From Oscillospiraceae bacterium (GTDB lineage: Bacteria > Bacillota_A > Clostridia > Oscillospirales > Oscillospiraceae): a stretch of 6,927 nt of DNA. Where the stretch lies: positions 1-6,927 of the forward strand of contig JAGAFT010000181.1 in NCBI GenBank assembly GCA_017627975.1. Reading direction: 5' to 3'. Position numbers and translations under genes: made by a program. Under the pieces are notes generated by a model. It was not told the DNA's origin, made no database searches, and was given only the letters and a program-made list of their open reading frames with translations. This document shows, piece by piece, positions 1 through 5,994 of the stretch; position 1 is the first letter of the stretch, and every line of letters starts with the position of its first letter.

Positions 1-154
1 AGTCCATGGTCGCGGTTCCCTCATGCGTCTCACCCAGCTTGTAATTGACTCCGGTGTAGAACAGGATCCGTTCTGTGGTCGTGGTCTTGCCGGCGTCAAT
101 ATGAGCCATAATCCCGATATTTCTCGTTTTTTCCAGTGAATACTTTCTGGGCAT
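1..154 (-). CDS. fusA: Elongation factor G, N-terminal fragment (cut by window edge)
   Basis: This is the 5' end of the gene for the ribosomal translocase EF-G, a cytoplasmic GTPase that moves tRNA and mRNA after peptide transfer and also helps split ribosomes with RRF. The 51 complete codons begin [20 protein letters not shown]. The G1 nucleotide-binding loop AHIDAGKTT lies at residues 17-25, and the switch I lead-in [11 protein letters not shown] at residues 41-51. The ATG at 152-154 is preceded by AGGAG at 164-168 with nine bases between, so the start is secure. The gene follows rpsG by only 21 bases and is the third gene of the str operon. The rest, about 640 codons for a normal EF-G, lies to the left of the window. 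EF-Tu (tuf) often follows but cannot be seen here. Confidence 0.97.
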   Translation of the reverse strand, partial: MPRKYSLEKTRNIGIMAHIDAGKTTTTERILFYTGVNYKLGETHEGTATMD

Positions 155-175
155 AGAATTAAACTCCTGAATTGC

Positions 176-646
176 TTACCATCTGAAGTGCGCGAACGCC
201 TTGTTGGCTTCCGCGTTCTTATGCATATCCTCGCGCTTCTTGACAGCTGCGCCGAGGTTGTTGCATGCATCCATGATCTCGCCTGCAAGGCGTTCCTTCA
301 TGGTTTTCTCGCTGCGCTTGCGGGAATAATCCACCAGCCAGCGAAGTGCCAGCGTCTGACGTCTGGCAGGCCGTACTTCGATCGGCACCTGATAGGTGGC
401 GCCGCCGACACGGCGTGCCTTGACCTCGAGAGCGGGCATGATGTTGTTCATGGCTTCGGTGAACGCATCAAGGGGCTCCTTGCCGGTCTTCTCCTTGATG
501 ATGTCGAAAGCGTCGTAAACGACCTTCTGAGCAACACCCTTTTTGCCGTCGAGCATAACACCGTTGATGAGCTTGGTCACCAGCACGCTGTTGTACACAG
601 GATCGGGCAAAATTTCTCTCTTGGGAACATTACCTCTTCTGGGCAC
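176..646 (-). CDS. rpsG: 30S ribosomal protein S7
   Basis: S7 is a primary 16S rRNA-binding protein that organises the 3' major domain (the 30S head) and lines the E-site exit path. The protein is 156 residues, a usual bacterial S7 length. It shows the N-terminal PDPVYNS...LVTKLIN segment (about 15-28), the rRNA-contacting beta-hairpin [15 protein letters not shown] (about 75-89) and the C-terminal [21 protein letters not shown] region. I chose the GTG at 644-646. It gives the family's normal [10 protein letters not shown] start and has AAGGAGGG at 654-661 seven bases upstream. An in-frame ATG six codons earlier (662-664) would place that Shine-Dalgarno inside the coding region, so I rejected it. 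The gene lies between rpsL (128-base gap) and fusA (21-base gap). In E. coli, S7 represses its own operon by binding the rpsL-rpsG gap; whether that happens here is unknown. Confidence 0.97.
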   Translation of the reverse strand: MPRRGNVPKREILPDPVYNSVLVTKLINGVMLDGKKGVAQKVVYDAFDIIKEKTGKEPLDAFTEAMNNIMPALEVKARRVGGATYQVPIEVRPARRQTLALRWLVDYSRKRSEKTMKERLAGEIMDACNNLGAAVKKREDMHKNAEANKAFAHFRW

Positions 647-690
647 GTTGCTTCCCTCCTTCATTAAAAAATGGAATCACAGGTACTCAA

Positions 691-706
691 ACGCGACTTC
701 TCGCGT
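691..706 (-). promoter_or_regulatory. Hairpin in the rpsL-rpsG intergenic region
   Basis: In the 128-base gap between rpsL and rpsG, ACGCGA (691-696) and TCGCGT (701-706) form a perfect 6-bp stem with a 4-base loop. In the minus-strand RNA the loop reads GAAG. A second short pairing, CTCA (686-689) with TGAG (718-721), could extend it. No U-tract follows, so it does not look like a terminator. It could be an mRNA processing or translational control site, by analogy with the S7-binding region of the E. coli str operon. Only the pairing is seen; the function is inferred. Confidence 0.4.
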
Positions 707-774
707 CCGTTGCGCCCTGAGGTTTATCTATAAAAACTATATCATAAACGACAGGGCAAATTGCCGCCGTAGAA

Positions 775-1200
775 TTACTTTTTCTTCGCGGCCTTGGGCC
801 TCTTTGCGCCGTACTTGGAACGTCCCTGCATACGGCCGTTGACACCCTGAGCATCCAGCGTACCGCGGATGATGTGGTAACGCACACCAGGCAGGTCCTT
901 GACACGGCCGCCGCGGATCATCACCACAGAGTGCTCCTGCAGGTTGTGGCCGATACCGGGGATGTAAGCGGTGACCTCATAGCCGTTCGTGAGACGGACA
1001 CGGGCGATCTTACGCAGAGCGGAGTTCGGCTTTTTCGGGGTAGAGGTACGGACTGCGGTGCAGACGCCTCTCTTTTGAGGGGAGCTCTGGTTGGTCTCCT
1101 TGTTGCGCAGGGTGTTCATGCTCTTCTGCAGTGCAGGAGAGGTGGACTTGTAGGTGACCTTTTCTCTGCCTTTTCTCACCAGTTGGTTAAAGGTTGGCAT
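775..1200 (-). CDS. rpsL: 30S ribosomal protein S12
   Basis: S12 sits at the decoding centre on the 30S interface and controls tRNA selection accuracy. The 141-residue protein starts [14 protein letters not shown]. It has a 13-14 residue segment (about 27-40) ahead of SPQKRGVCT that is absent from the 124-residue E. coli protein and typical of Gram-positive S12. The loop [11 protein letters not shown] is at 54-64 and [13 protein letters not shown] at 97-109. Lys57 and Lys101 correspond to E. coli Lys43 and Lys88, the classic streptomycin-resistance positions, and both are wild type. Asp102 matches the residue that is methylthiolated in many bacteria. The reading frame stays open far upstream, but the ATG at 1198-1200 with GAAAGGAGG at 1207-1215 six bases away is clearly the start. 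It is the first gene of the str operon here, with its own promoter. Confidence 0.98.
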   Translation of the reverse strand: MPTFNQLVRKGREKVTYKSTSPALQKSMNTLRNKETNQSSPQKRGVCTAVRTSTPKKPNSALRKIARVRLTNGYEVTAYIPGIGHNLQEHSVVMIRGGRVKDLPGVRYHIIRGTLDAQGVNGRMQGRSKYGAKRPKAAKKK

Positions 1201-1228
1201 TGTTTTCCTCCTTTCTTCAAGAATAAGT

Positions 1229-1252
1229 TCCGGCAGAATATCCTCCGCCGAA
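1229..1252 (-). promoter_or_regulatory. Hairpin in the str operon leader
   Basis: In the roughly 88-base leader of the rpsL transcript, UUCGGCGGA pairs with UCUGCCGGA (plus-strand arms 1244-1252 and 1229-1237) around the loop GGAUAU. This gives nine pairs, two of them G-U. The hairpin ends 13 bases before the rpsL Shine-Dalgarno (1207-1215). It may stabilise the mRNA or tune translation. Nothing in the sequence shows which, and a stem of this strength could be chance in GC-rich DNA. Confidence 0.3.
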
Positions 1253-1294
1253 GCGCGCACTACACCCGTCGTGATGCAATCCACGCAATTGGTG

Positions 1295-1323
1295 ATTATA
1301 GCAAAAGAAAAGGTTCCCGTCAA
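1295..1323 (-). promoter_or_regulatory. str operon (rpsL-rpsG-fusA) promoter
   Basis: On the minus strand TTGACG (1318-1323) and TATAAT (1295-1300) are separated by exactly 17 bases: a near-perfect vegetative sigma-A promoter. Transcription would start near 1288, giving a leader of about 88 bases before rpsL. This shows that rpsL begins its own transcription unit here and does not depend on readthrough from an upstream rpoBC gene cluster. Confidence 0.85.
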
Positions 1324-1325
1324 GA

Positions 1326-1372
1326 TTTTTCTCCCTTTTCCACAAAAATTTTTCCTGATTTTTGTTCGTTTT
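1326..1372 (-). promoter_or_regulatory. Phased A-tracts, likely UP element, upstream of the str promoter
   Basis: Just upstream of the str -35 box, T-runs on the plus strand (A-runs on the transcribed strand) occur at 1326-1330, 1336-1339, 1349-1353, 1359-1363 and 1369-1372. Their centres are about 9.5, 13.5, 10 and 9.5 bases apart, close to one helical turn. Such A-tracts bend DNA and bind the RNA polymerase alpha C-terminal domain at strong rRNA and ribosomal-protein promoters. The position and spacing are seen; the UP-element role is inferred. Confidence 0.5.
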
Positions 1373-1391
1373 GCCGGTAAATCGGATACAC

Positions 1392-1425
1392 CGCAGGATC
1401 TTGTGGTTTCGCCCGCTTTCCTGCG
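1392..1425. repeat. 7-bp inverted repeat in the rpsL-recA divergent region
   Basis: CGCAGGA (1392-1398) is the exact reverse complement of TCCTGCG (1419-1425), with 20 bases between. It lies in the otherwise featureless middle (about 1373-1490) of the 442-base gap between the two divergent promoters. No T-tract follows on either strand. It could be a protein-binding dyad or chance. Apart from this and a 10-bp palindrome TTCCCGGGAA at 1547-1556, I see no gene or RNA in 1373-1560. Confidence 0.3.
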
Positions 1426-1561
1426 TACAGATTGGGCCGCATCGCCCCGGTCAGGGGAATTTTCCGCTTGCATTTTGCCGGTTCCTGTATTATTGTTGTG
1501 TCCGGAGACATCTTTTTTCAAAAGTTCTTTCGCTCCGCTCCCGTTTTTCCCGGGAATTTTT

Positions 1562-1590
1562 CGATGCTGTCCGTTTTTTTGGACACATCG
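1562..1590 (+). promoter_or_regulatory. Inverted repeat over the recA promoter -35/spacer region (candidate operator)
   Basis: CGATGCTGTCC (1562-1572) and GGACACATCG (1581-1590) form a dyad of ten paired positions with a single extra C on the left. The spacer is G followed by seven T. The right arm ends three bases before the TGC of the extended -10 element. No T-run follows on the plus strand and an A-run follows on the minus, so this is not a terminator. Its position fits a repressor or activator site for recA. It does not match the Gram-positive LexA consensus CGAACNNNNGTTCG. Confidence 0.5.
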
Positions 1591-1592
1591 TG

Positions 1593-1601
1593 TGCTATGA
1601 T
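1593..1601 (+). promoter_or_regulatory. recA promoter, extended -10 element
   Basis: TGC followed by TATGAT (1596-1601) matches the extended -10 consensus TGnTATAAT at all but one position of the hexamer. No good -35 box lies 16-18 bases upstream; that stretch is T-rich (1573-1580), which fits an extended -10 promoter that does not need one. Transcription would start near 1608 and give a leader of about 35 bases before recA. Confidence 0.6.
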
Positions 1602-1642
1602 ATGCATAACATAAATCCTGATAAGAAGGAGATTGAATCACG

Positions 1643-2773
1643 ATGGCTGAAAAGAAAAAGGTCCCCGTCACCCCCGTTTCCAAAGCCGGGAATGCCGAGG
1701 ACAGAAAGCAGGCGCTGGAAACCGTCCTGAAGAAGATTGAGCGCGACTACGGCAAGGGCACCATCATGCGTCTGGGCGACGACATTCCCGTGAATGTGGA
1801 GGCCCTCTCCACCGGCTCTCTCACGCTGGACCTCGCCCTTGGCATCGGCGGTGTGCCGAAGGGGCGCATTGTGGAAATCTACGGTCCCGAGGCCTCCGGT
1901 AAGACGACCCTGGCGCTGCATGTGGTCGCTTCCTCCCAGAAGCAGGGCGGCACCGCCGCCTACATTGACGTGGAGCACGCACTGGAGCCTGCCTATGCGC
2001 GCGCCCTGGGCGTGGATATTGACGAGCTGCTCATTTCCCAGCCGGACACCGGCGAACAGGCCCTGGATATCTGTGAATCCCTGGTCCGCTCCGGCGCCGT
2101 GGACGTGGTGGTGGTCGACTCGGTCGCCGCCCTGATTCCCCGCAGTGAGCTGGAAGGTGAGATCGGTGACTCCGTCGTTGGCGTCCTTGCAAGGCTCATG
2201 AGCCAGGCCATGCGCCGTCTGGCCGGCGCCATCTCCAAGAACAACTGCACGGTCATTTTCATCAACCAGCTTCGGCAGAAGATCGGCGTCATGTACGGCA
2301 ACCCCGAGACCACGCCCGGCGGTCTGGCGCTGAAGTACTATGCCAGCGTCCGCATTGATGTCCGCCGTGTCGAGACCCTCAAGGTCAACGGTGAGATGAT
2401 CGGCAACCACACCCGTGCCAAGGTCGTGAAGAACAAGCTGGCGCCTCCGTTCAAGGAAGCCGAGTTTGACATCATGTACGGCGAGGGCATTTCCCGCGTC
2501 GGCGAGATCGTAGACCTCGGTGTCAAGCTCGAGATCATCGAAAAGGGCGGTGCCTGGTTCACCGTGGAGGACAACCGGATTCAGGGCCGCGACGGTGTCA
2601 AGCAGTTCCTGGTGGACAACCCCGAGGTTTGTGAGCGCATTGAAGCCCAGATCCGCGAAAACGCCTGGAAGCTGGCCGGTGCACAGGGCAAGCGCGCCGC
2701 CATCGCCATGGGCCGCACCTCGGCCGACACGGCCGCCGTGGATGTTTCCGCGGACGACTTTGACCTCGGCTGA
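1643..2773 (+). CDS. recA: RecA recombinase
   Basis: RecA forms ATP-dependent filaments on single-stranded DNA, carries out strand exchange in recombinational repair, and triggers LexA self-cleavage. The 376-residue protein has the full core: Walker A GPEASGKT at 81-88, catalytic Glu111 in DVEHALEP, Walker B VVVVDS ending at Asp159-Ser160, loop L1 ELEGEIGDS at 169-177, NQL at 208-210, and loop L2 around [14 protein letters not shown] (214-227). The C-terminal domain ends in a short acidic tail, [10 protein letters not shown]. The N-terminus is about 15 residues longer than in E. coli, with a lysine-rich lead. The ATG at 1643 follows GAAGGAG (1625-1631) by 11 bases. Within L1, the position that is His163 in E. 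coli is Val178, and the usual GLQAR reads GVLAR. The gene is transcribed alone, divergent from the str operon, and ends at a shared bidirectional terminator. I see no canonical LexA box upstream. Confidence 0.98.
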   Translation: MAEKKKVPVTPVSKAGNAEDRKQALETVLKKIERDYGKGTIMRLGDDIPVNVEALSTGSLTLDLALGIGGVPKGRIVEIYGPEASGKTTLALHVVASSQKQGGTAAYIDVEHALEPAYARALGVDIDELLISQPDTGEQALDICESLVRSGAVDVVVVDSVAALIPRSELEGEIGDSVVGVLARLMSQAMRRLAGAISKNNCTVIFINQLRQKIGVMYGNPETTPGGLALKYYASVRIDVRRVETLKVNGEMIGNHTRAKVVKNKLAPPFKEAEFDIMYGEGISRVGEIVDLGVKLEIIEKGGAWFTVEDNRIQGRDGVKQFLVDNPEVCERIEAQIRENAWKLAGAQGKRAAIAMGRTSADTAAVDVSADDFDLG

Positions 2774-2800
2774 TCCGCGTTCGGAAAGATCCGGCCGTAA

Positions 2801-2847
2801 AAAAGCATCACCCGTTTCTCCGGCTTCGGAGGACGGGTGATGCTTTT
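2801..2847. terminator. Bidirectional terminator between recA and acpP
   Basis: AAAAGCATCACCCGT (2801-2815) is the exact reverse complement of ACGGGTGATGCTTTT (2833-2847), a 15-bp outer stem. Inside it CTCCG (2818-2822) pairs with CGGAG (2827-2831) around a GCTT loop. The T-run at the end of each arm serves transcription in both directions, so one hairpin ends recA (plus; stop 28 bases away) and acpP (minus; stop 17 bases away). Confidence 0.93.
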
Positions 2848-2864
2848 CTGTTTCAAAACAGGTC

Positions 2865-3092
2865 TTATTTCATGTTCTCAAGATAGTCCACGATACGTCC
2901 GACGGTGTAGAGCTGGGCGGCGTCTTCATCGGAGATGCTCACGCCGAATTCGTCCTCCAGGGACATGATCAGCTCGACCACATCGAGAGAATCGGCACCG
3001 AGATCATCAATCAGATTCGTATCGGCTGTGATCGTCTCCGGGTCCAGCTCGAACTGCTGCGCGAGGGCATCTCTGATCTTCTCAAAATACAT
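2865..3092 (-). CDS. acpP: Acyl carrier protein
   Basis: This is a 75-residue type II fatty-acid-synthesis carrier that holds growing acyl chains as thioesters on a phosphopantetheine arm. The attachment serine is Ser35 in the motif LGADSLDVVELIM, preceded by the usual acidic stretch NLIDDL. The protein is strongly acidic, has four predicted helices, and is of normal family length. The ATG at 3090-3092 follows GGAGG (3103-3107) by ten bases. The gene lies 72 bases downstream of jag on the same strand with no terminator between them, so it may be the last gene of the rpmH transcript. I found no convincing promoter in the gap, though a 6-bp inverted repeat (ATCTGT 3109-3114, ACAGAT 3134-3139) and the palindrome TACCGGTA (3146-3153) are present. 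The usual fab-gene neighbours are absent on both sides. Confidence 0.96.
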   Translation of the reverse strand: MYFEKIRDALAQQFELDPETITADTNLIDDLGADSLDVVELIMSLEDEFGVSISDEDAAQLYTVGRIVDYLENMK

Positions 3093-3164
3093 GGCTTTCT
3101 TTCCTCCGATCTGTCGAATAGTAGATAAGGTACACAGATACGAGTTACCGGTATGCTCCCGCGC

Positions 3165-3968
3165 TCAGGCCCACTCTCTGCTCTGGGGCTTCCGGGATGC
3201 GGGCTGTTCGCTGCGGACGTAGCTGACCACCACACGGCGGTTCGGTTCCGTACCGGTCGAAGCGGTGCTGACGCCCTCATAGTTCTGCAGTGCGGTGTGG
3301 ATCACGTGACGCTCATAGGAGTTCATCGGCTCCAGTGCCATGCTGCGTTTGTACTTGATGGCCTTTTCCGCCATTTTTTCGGCAAGCTTTGTGAGCGATT
3401 CCTCCCGCTTGGCACGATAGTTTTCTGCATCGACGCTGACGCGCAGGTGCTTTTCGCTGCCATGGTTGACGGCATAGTTGGTCAGGTGCTGAATCGCGTC
3501 AAGTGTCTCTCCGCGGCGTCCGATGACCGCACCCATTCCGGGGCCGGCGAGCTCAACGGCGATTCCGCCGCCTTCTCTCTCGCTCATGCTGATCTCCGCC
3601 TCAATGCCCATGTGCTCCAGCAGGCCGGTAAGGAAGCTGCGGACCGCTGTGTAATCGTCCGTTTCATCCGCCGGTGCAGCAGGTACGGCAGTCTCAGCCG
3701 GTTTCACCGGCGCGGGCTTTTCTGCCGGCTTTGCCGCCGGGGCTGCGGTTTCCTCCGCCGGACGCTCCGGAGCAGGTGCGGGCGCGGGGTCTTCCGTTTC
3801 CCAGCTCACGCGAATTTTCGCCGGCTGAGCTCCGATGCCGAGAAACCCGGATTTCGCGCGTTCGACGATCTCGACGGAGACGTCGTCCCGCTCCATTTGG
3901 AGCTCCCGAAGGGCGGCAGCGATGGCTTCATCTTCGGTCTTGCCGGTTTTTTCCAGATAGTTGATCAT
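3165..3968 (-). CDS. jag: RNA-binding protein KhpB/Jag (Jag-N, KH and R3H domains)
   Basis: This cytoplasmic RNA-binding protein is encoded next to yidC in many Gram-positive bacteria. In streptococci KhpB pairs with KhpA and affects cell division and elongation; the role here is inferred by family. The 267-residue protein has three parts. Residues 1-54 are a Jag-N domain with the signature KSGFLGIGAQPAKI (39-52). Residues about 57-102 are a low-complexity Ala/Pro/Glu/Lys linker. The C-terminal half holds a type II KH domain with the GxxG loop in VIGRRGETLDA (148-158), then an R3H domain with Arg220 and His224 in ERHVIHTAL. The start ATG overlaps the yidC stop as ATGA (3965-3968), which implies translational coupling. 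The Ala/Pro linker is longer and more GC-rich than the rest and is probably flexible. Confidence 0.95.
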   Translation of the reverse strand: MINYLEKTGKTEDEAIAAALRELQMERDDVSVEIVERAKSGFLGIGAQPAKIRVSWETEDPAPAPAPERPAEETAAPAAKPAEKPAPVKPAETAVPAAPADETDDYTAVRSFLTGLLEHMGIEAEISMSEREGGGIAVELAGPGMGAVIGRRGETLDAIQHLTNYAVNHGSEKHLRVSVDAENYRAKREESLTKLAEKMAEKAIKYKRSMALEPMNSYERHVIHTALQNYEGVSTASTGTEPNRRVVVSYVRSEQPASRKPQSREWA

Positions 3969-5344
3969 GCGTTTTCTCCGTTCTCTTCTGCGGCAGGCTC
4001 AACGTCGGTATTCTGCGCTTCCGTCTGTTCCGGCTCCGTGACGGCCGGGGTCTCCGCCGGCATGGTCACATCGTCTTCCACCGTCTCATCGATGGAAGCT
4101 GCATTCTCCGACTCCTGCGCGGCGGCCAGAGTCGCGGCTTCCGCCGCTTCGGGATTTGAGAACCGGTCGGGCACATAGGCGCGGCCTCTCGCATAGCGTC
4201 TGTTTCCGACCTGAGAGGCAGGCTTTTCCGTTTCCTTGATGCCGAGGCGCTCACGGCGGGCGGCGCGGTCCGCGCGCTCCAGAGCCGCTTTGCGCTCATC
4301 GCTTTTCTGTTTCTCGTTGGCCTGGATTTTTTTCTTACTGGTGTTGCTGTTCTTTTCGGTCTTTCCTTCCGCACGCAGGCGTTCGGTCTCTTCCCGCTGC
4401 TTCTCGATCTCCCACTCTCTGGCATCCCGGGCCGCCTTGCGCTCGGCATCCTCGATGTCCAGCTGTTTCTTATAAACCTTTGTCAGGATATAATCACGCG
4501 CAATGCCGAAGACGGAGTTGGCAATCCAGTACACGCCCATGGCAGCCGGCATGACAAAGCAGATCCAGACGCTCATCAGAGGCATCATCAGGTTCATGCT
4601 CTTCATCGTGGCGGCGCTCTGGTCGTTCTGGGCGGTGGGCGGGTTGGAAGCGGAGCTGATCTTCATCGAGACCCAGGACAGGAAGGCTGAAATGAACGGG
4701 ATCAGGAACAGACCGAGAGCCGGCAGCCAGACATGGACGTCGCTCCAGTCGGTATTGACAAAGAAGTTCCACTTCGGCTGATCTCCAAGGTTCAGTCCGA
4801 GGTACGAGAAGTCGATGTCCATGAAGTTCGGATCAATCTTCCCGGCCAGACCGGACTGGACAAGGTCCCAGTTGTCATGGGAAAGCCTGGTGAGTGTGAT
4901 CTCCACGTAGGCGTCCGCACGACTCGCAACTTCGTAGAGGCCTTTTTCCACGAAGAAGTTCTGCAGCGTGGTGACAAATTCCTCCGCCACAAACATCATC
5001 CTGGTCAGAGGCTGACGGATGACGCTGTACAGGGCGATCAGGATCGGGAAAGGAATCAGGGACCACAGGCAGCCGGACATGGGGTTGACGCCCTCTTCAC
5101 GGTAGAGCTTCTGCATCTCCGCGTTCAGCTTCTGGGGGTTCCCCTCATGTCTGCGCTGAATCTCCTGGATCTTCGGCTGCAGACGCGTGGAGCGCATCAT
5201 GCTCTTCTTGCTCTTGGCCATGAAAGGCGTCAGGATGAGGTTGACCGCAAGCGCGAACAGAACGACAGCCCAGCCATAGCTTCCGGTCAGGTTGTACAGC
5301 CAGATCATCAGCCATGCAAAGGGTTTTGTAATGGTCTTCCACAT
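3965..5344 (-). CDS. yidC: Membrane protein insertase YidC (Oxa1 family)
   Basis: YidC inserts membrane proteins into the cytoplasmic membrane, alone or with SecYEG. The 459-residue protein lacks a lipoprotein signal. It begins with an amphipathic helix (about 4-18), then TM1 (about 24-42), a charged cytoplasmic hairpin (about 43-85), the family motif GVNPMSGCLWSLIPFPILIAL (85-105, TM2), a long outside segment (about 115-205), TM3 (about 206-227), and two further membrane segments (about 250-267 and 268-284). The tail from about 290 is hydrophilic: a basic, coiled-coil-like Lys/Arg/Glu part to about 370, then a very acidic Ala/Glu/Pro end. At residue 35 (AVNLILTPF) Asn replaces the basic residue usual in the hydrophilic groove. 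The ATG is preceded by GAGGA. The gene lies 30 bases after yidD and overlaps jag by four bases. Confidence 0.95.
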   Translation of the reverse strand: MWKTITKPFAWLMIWLYNLTGSYGWAVVLFALAVNLILTPFMAKSKKSMMRSTRLQPKIQEIQRRHEGNPQKLNAEMQKLYREEGVNPMSGCLWSLIPFPILIALYSVIRQPLTRMMFVAEEFVTTLQNFFVEKGLYEVASRADAYVEITLTRLSHDNWDLVQSGLAGKIDPNFMDIDFSYLGLNLGDQPKWNFFVNTDWSDVHVWLPALGLFLIPFISAFLSWVSMKISSASNPPTAQNDQSAATMKSMNLMMPLMSVWICFVMPAAMGVYWIANSVFGIARDYILTKVYKKQLDIEDAERKAARDAREWEIEKQREETERLRAEGKTEKNSNTSKKKIQANEKQKSDERKAALERADRAARRERLGIKETEKPASQVGNRRYARGRAYVPDRFSNPEAAEAATLAAAQESENAASIDETVEDDVTMPAETPAVTEPEQTEAQNTDVEPAAEENGENA

Positions 5345-5374
5345 GGTGTTTTCCTCAAATCTTCTTCGGTTCCG

Positions 5375-5593
5375 TCAGGGAACCGGATCATAATAGGGGT
5401 GCTTCCCGTGATAGAAGGGATGGCACCGGCATATGCGCTTCAGGGCGAGCCATCCGCCTTTCAGAGCGCCGTATTTCTCAACGGCCTCCAGCGCATACTG
5501 CGAACAGGTGGGTGTAAACCGGCAGCAGGGCGGCCGGGTCGGAGAGATATACTTCCGGTAGAACCGGATCATCGTCAGAAGAACCTGCTTCAT
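5375..5593 (-). CDS. yidD: Membrane protein insertion efficiency factor YidD
   Basis: YidD is a small membrane-associated protein that improves YidC-dependent insertion; its mechanism is not well known. The 72-residue protein shows the family core: amphipathic N-terminus with [10 protein letters not shown], the cysteine motif [13 protein letters not shown] (21-33), [19 protein letters not shown] (42-60) and the DPVP end. Five cysteines are present (23, 24, 30, 55, 57). Between HPF and DPVP the usual GG(Y/I) is replaced by YHGKHPYY. The start ATG overlaps the rnpA stop as ATGA (5590-5593), so translation is probably coupled. A second Met at residue 8 is a possible but less likely start. Confidence 0.95.
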   Translation of the reverse strand: MKQVLLTMIRFYRKYISPTRPPCCRFTPTCSQYALEAVEKYGALKGGWLALKRICRCHPFYHGKHPYYDPVP

Positions 5594-5940
5594 GTTTTCA
5601 CATCTTTCTTCATCAGGCGAAGCCTCTCCAGGCAGCTGAGAACATCTGCCTCCAGTCGGTGATAATCGGCCTCCGCCGCACGTCCCCTCGCCACAAGGAT
5701 CAGGTCATAGCCCTGCTCCGTCCGTTTGCCGTTCAGGCGCACAATTTCCCGCAGACGCCGCCGGATCCGGTTGCGCAGAACGGCTTTCCCGAGCTTTTTT
5801 GACACGGTGAAGCCGAAGCGGTTGGTTCCGAGCCGGTTTTTTCTGCAGTAGATCACGACGCAGGGACTGACAGCGCTCTTCCCTCTGGCATAGATGCGAT
5901 GGAAGTCGCCATTTCGTTTGATGCTCGTGCCGGGATTCAA
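5590..5940 (-). CDS. rnpA: Ribonuclease P protein component
   Basis: RnpA is the basic protein subunit of RNase P; with the catalytic RNA it removes 5' leaders from pre-tRNAs. The fold's markers are visible: [16 protein letters not shown], the central [25 protein letters not shown] holding the RNR motif, then [14 protein letters not shown] chose the TTG at 5938-5940: GGGAGG (5948-5953) sits seven bases upstream, the resulting 116-residue length is normal for the family, and homology begins just after it. The frame stays open to an ATG at 6016-6018 (142 residues), but that ATG has only AGGA directly against it, and the added 26 residues run through a GC-rich hairpin (5975-5994). The gene follows rpmH and overlaps yidD by four bases. 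The start is likely but not proven. Confidence 0.93.
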   Translation of the reverse strand: MNPGTSIKRNGDFHRIYARGKSAVSPCVVIYCRKNRLGTNRFGFTVSKKLGKAVLRNRIRRRLREIVRLNGKRTEQGYDLILVARGRAAEADYHRLEADVLSCLERLRLMKKDVKT

Positions 5941-5974
5941 GTCATAGCCTCCCACGGGTCCGGAAAATGCCGAA

Positions 5975-5994
5975 AGGGCGGATTGCGCCGCCCT
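5975..5994 (-). promoter_or_regulatory. GC-rich hairpin between rpmH and rnpA (possible attenuator)
   Basis: In the minus-strand RNA AGGGCGG and CCGCCCU form a perfect 7-bp stem around a six-base loop (plus-strand arms 5975-5981 and 5988-5994). The sequence after it reads TTTCGGCATTTT. This is a weak terminator shape that could let only part of the rpmH transcript continue into rnpA, giving more L34 than RNase P protein. It could also be a processing or stability element. The pairing is seen; attenuation is inferred. Confidence 0.45.

Noticed and set aside
720..770. Possible internal rpsG promoter on the minus strand (TATGAT/TATAGT near 735-750)
   Set aside because: No -35 box at 16-18 bases; TTGCCC is only 7-12 bases away from the candidate -10 boxes.
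1445..1460. CCCC-GGTCA-GGGG followed by AATTTT as a terminator
   Set aside because: The stem is only 4 bp, no gene ends nearby, and it lies in a divergent promoter region.
775..1683. 302-residue open frame on the minus strand containing S12 with a long N-terminal extension
   Set aside because: S12 homology begins at the internal ATG (1198-1200) with a strong Shine-Dalgarno; the extension runs through the str promoter and the recA start region.
1595..2410. 271-residue open frame on the minus strand opposite recA
   Set aside because: It is a shadow frame of recA; the His/Asp/Gly-rich composition is a by-product of recA codon use.
3153..4178. 341-residue open frame on the plus strand
   Set aside because: It lies antisense to jag and the end of yidC, both clear genes. 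It is Arg/Cys/Ser/Phe-rich with no domain I recognise, as expected of a frame opposite GC-rich, Ala/Pro-rich coding DNA.
4733..5662. 309-residue open frame on the plus strand
   Set aside because: It lies antisense to yidC, yidD and the end of rnpA, with no own ribosome-binding site or known motif.
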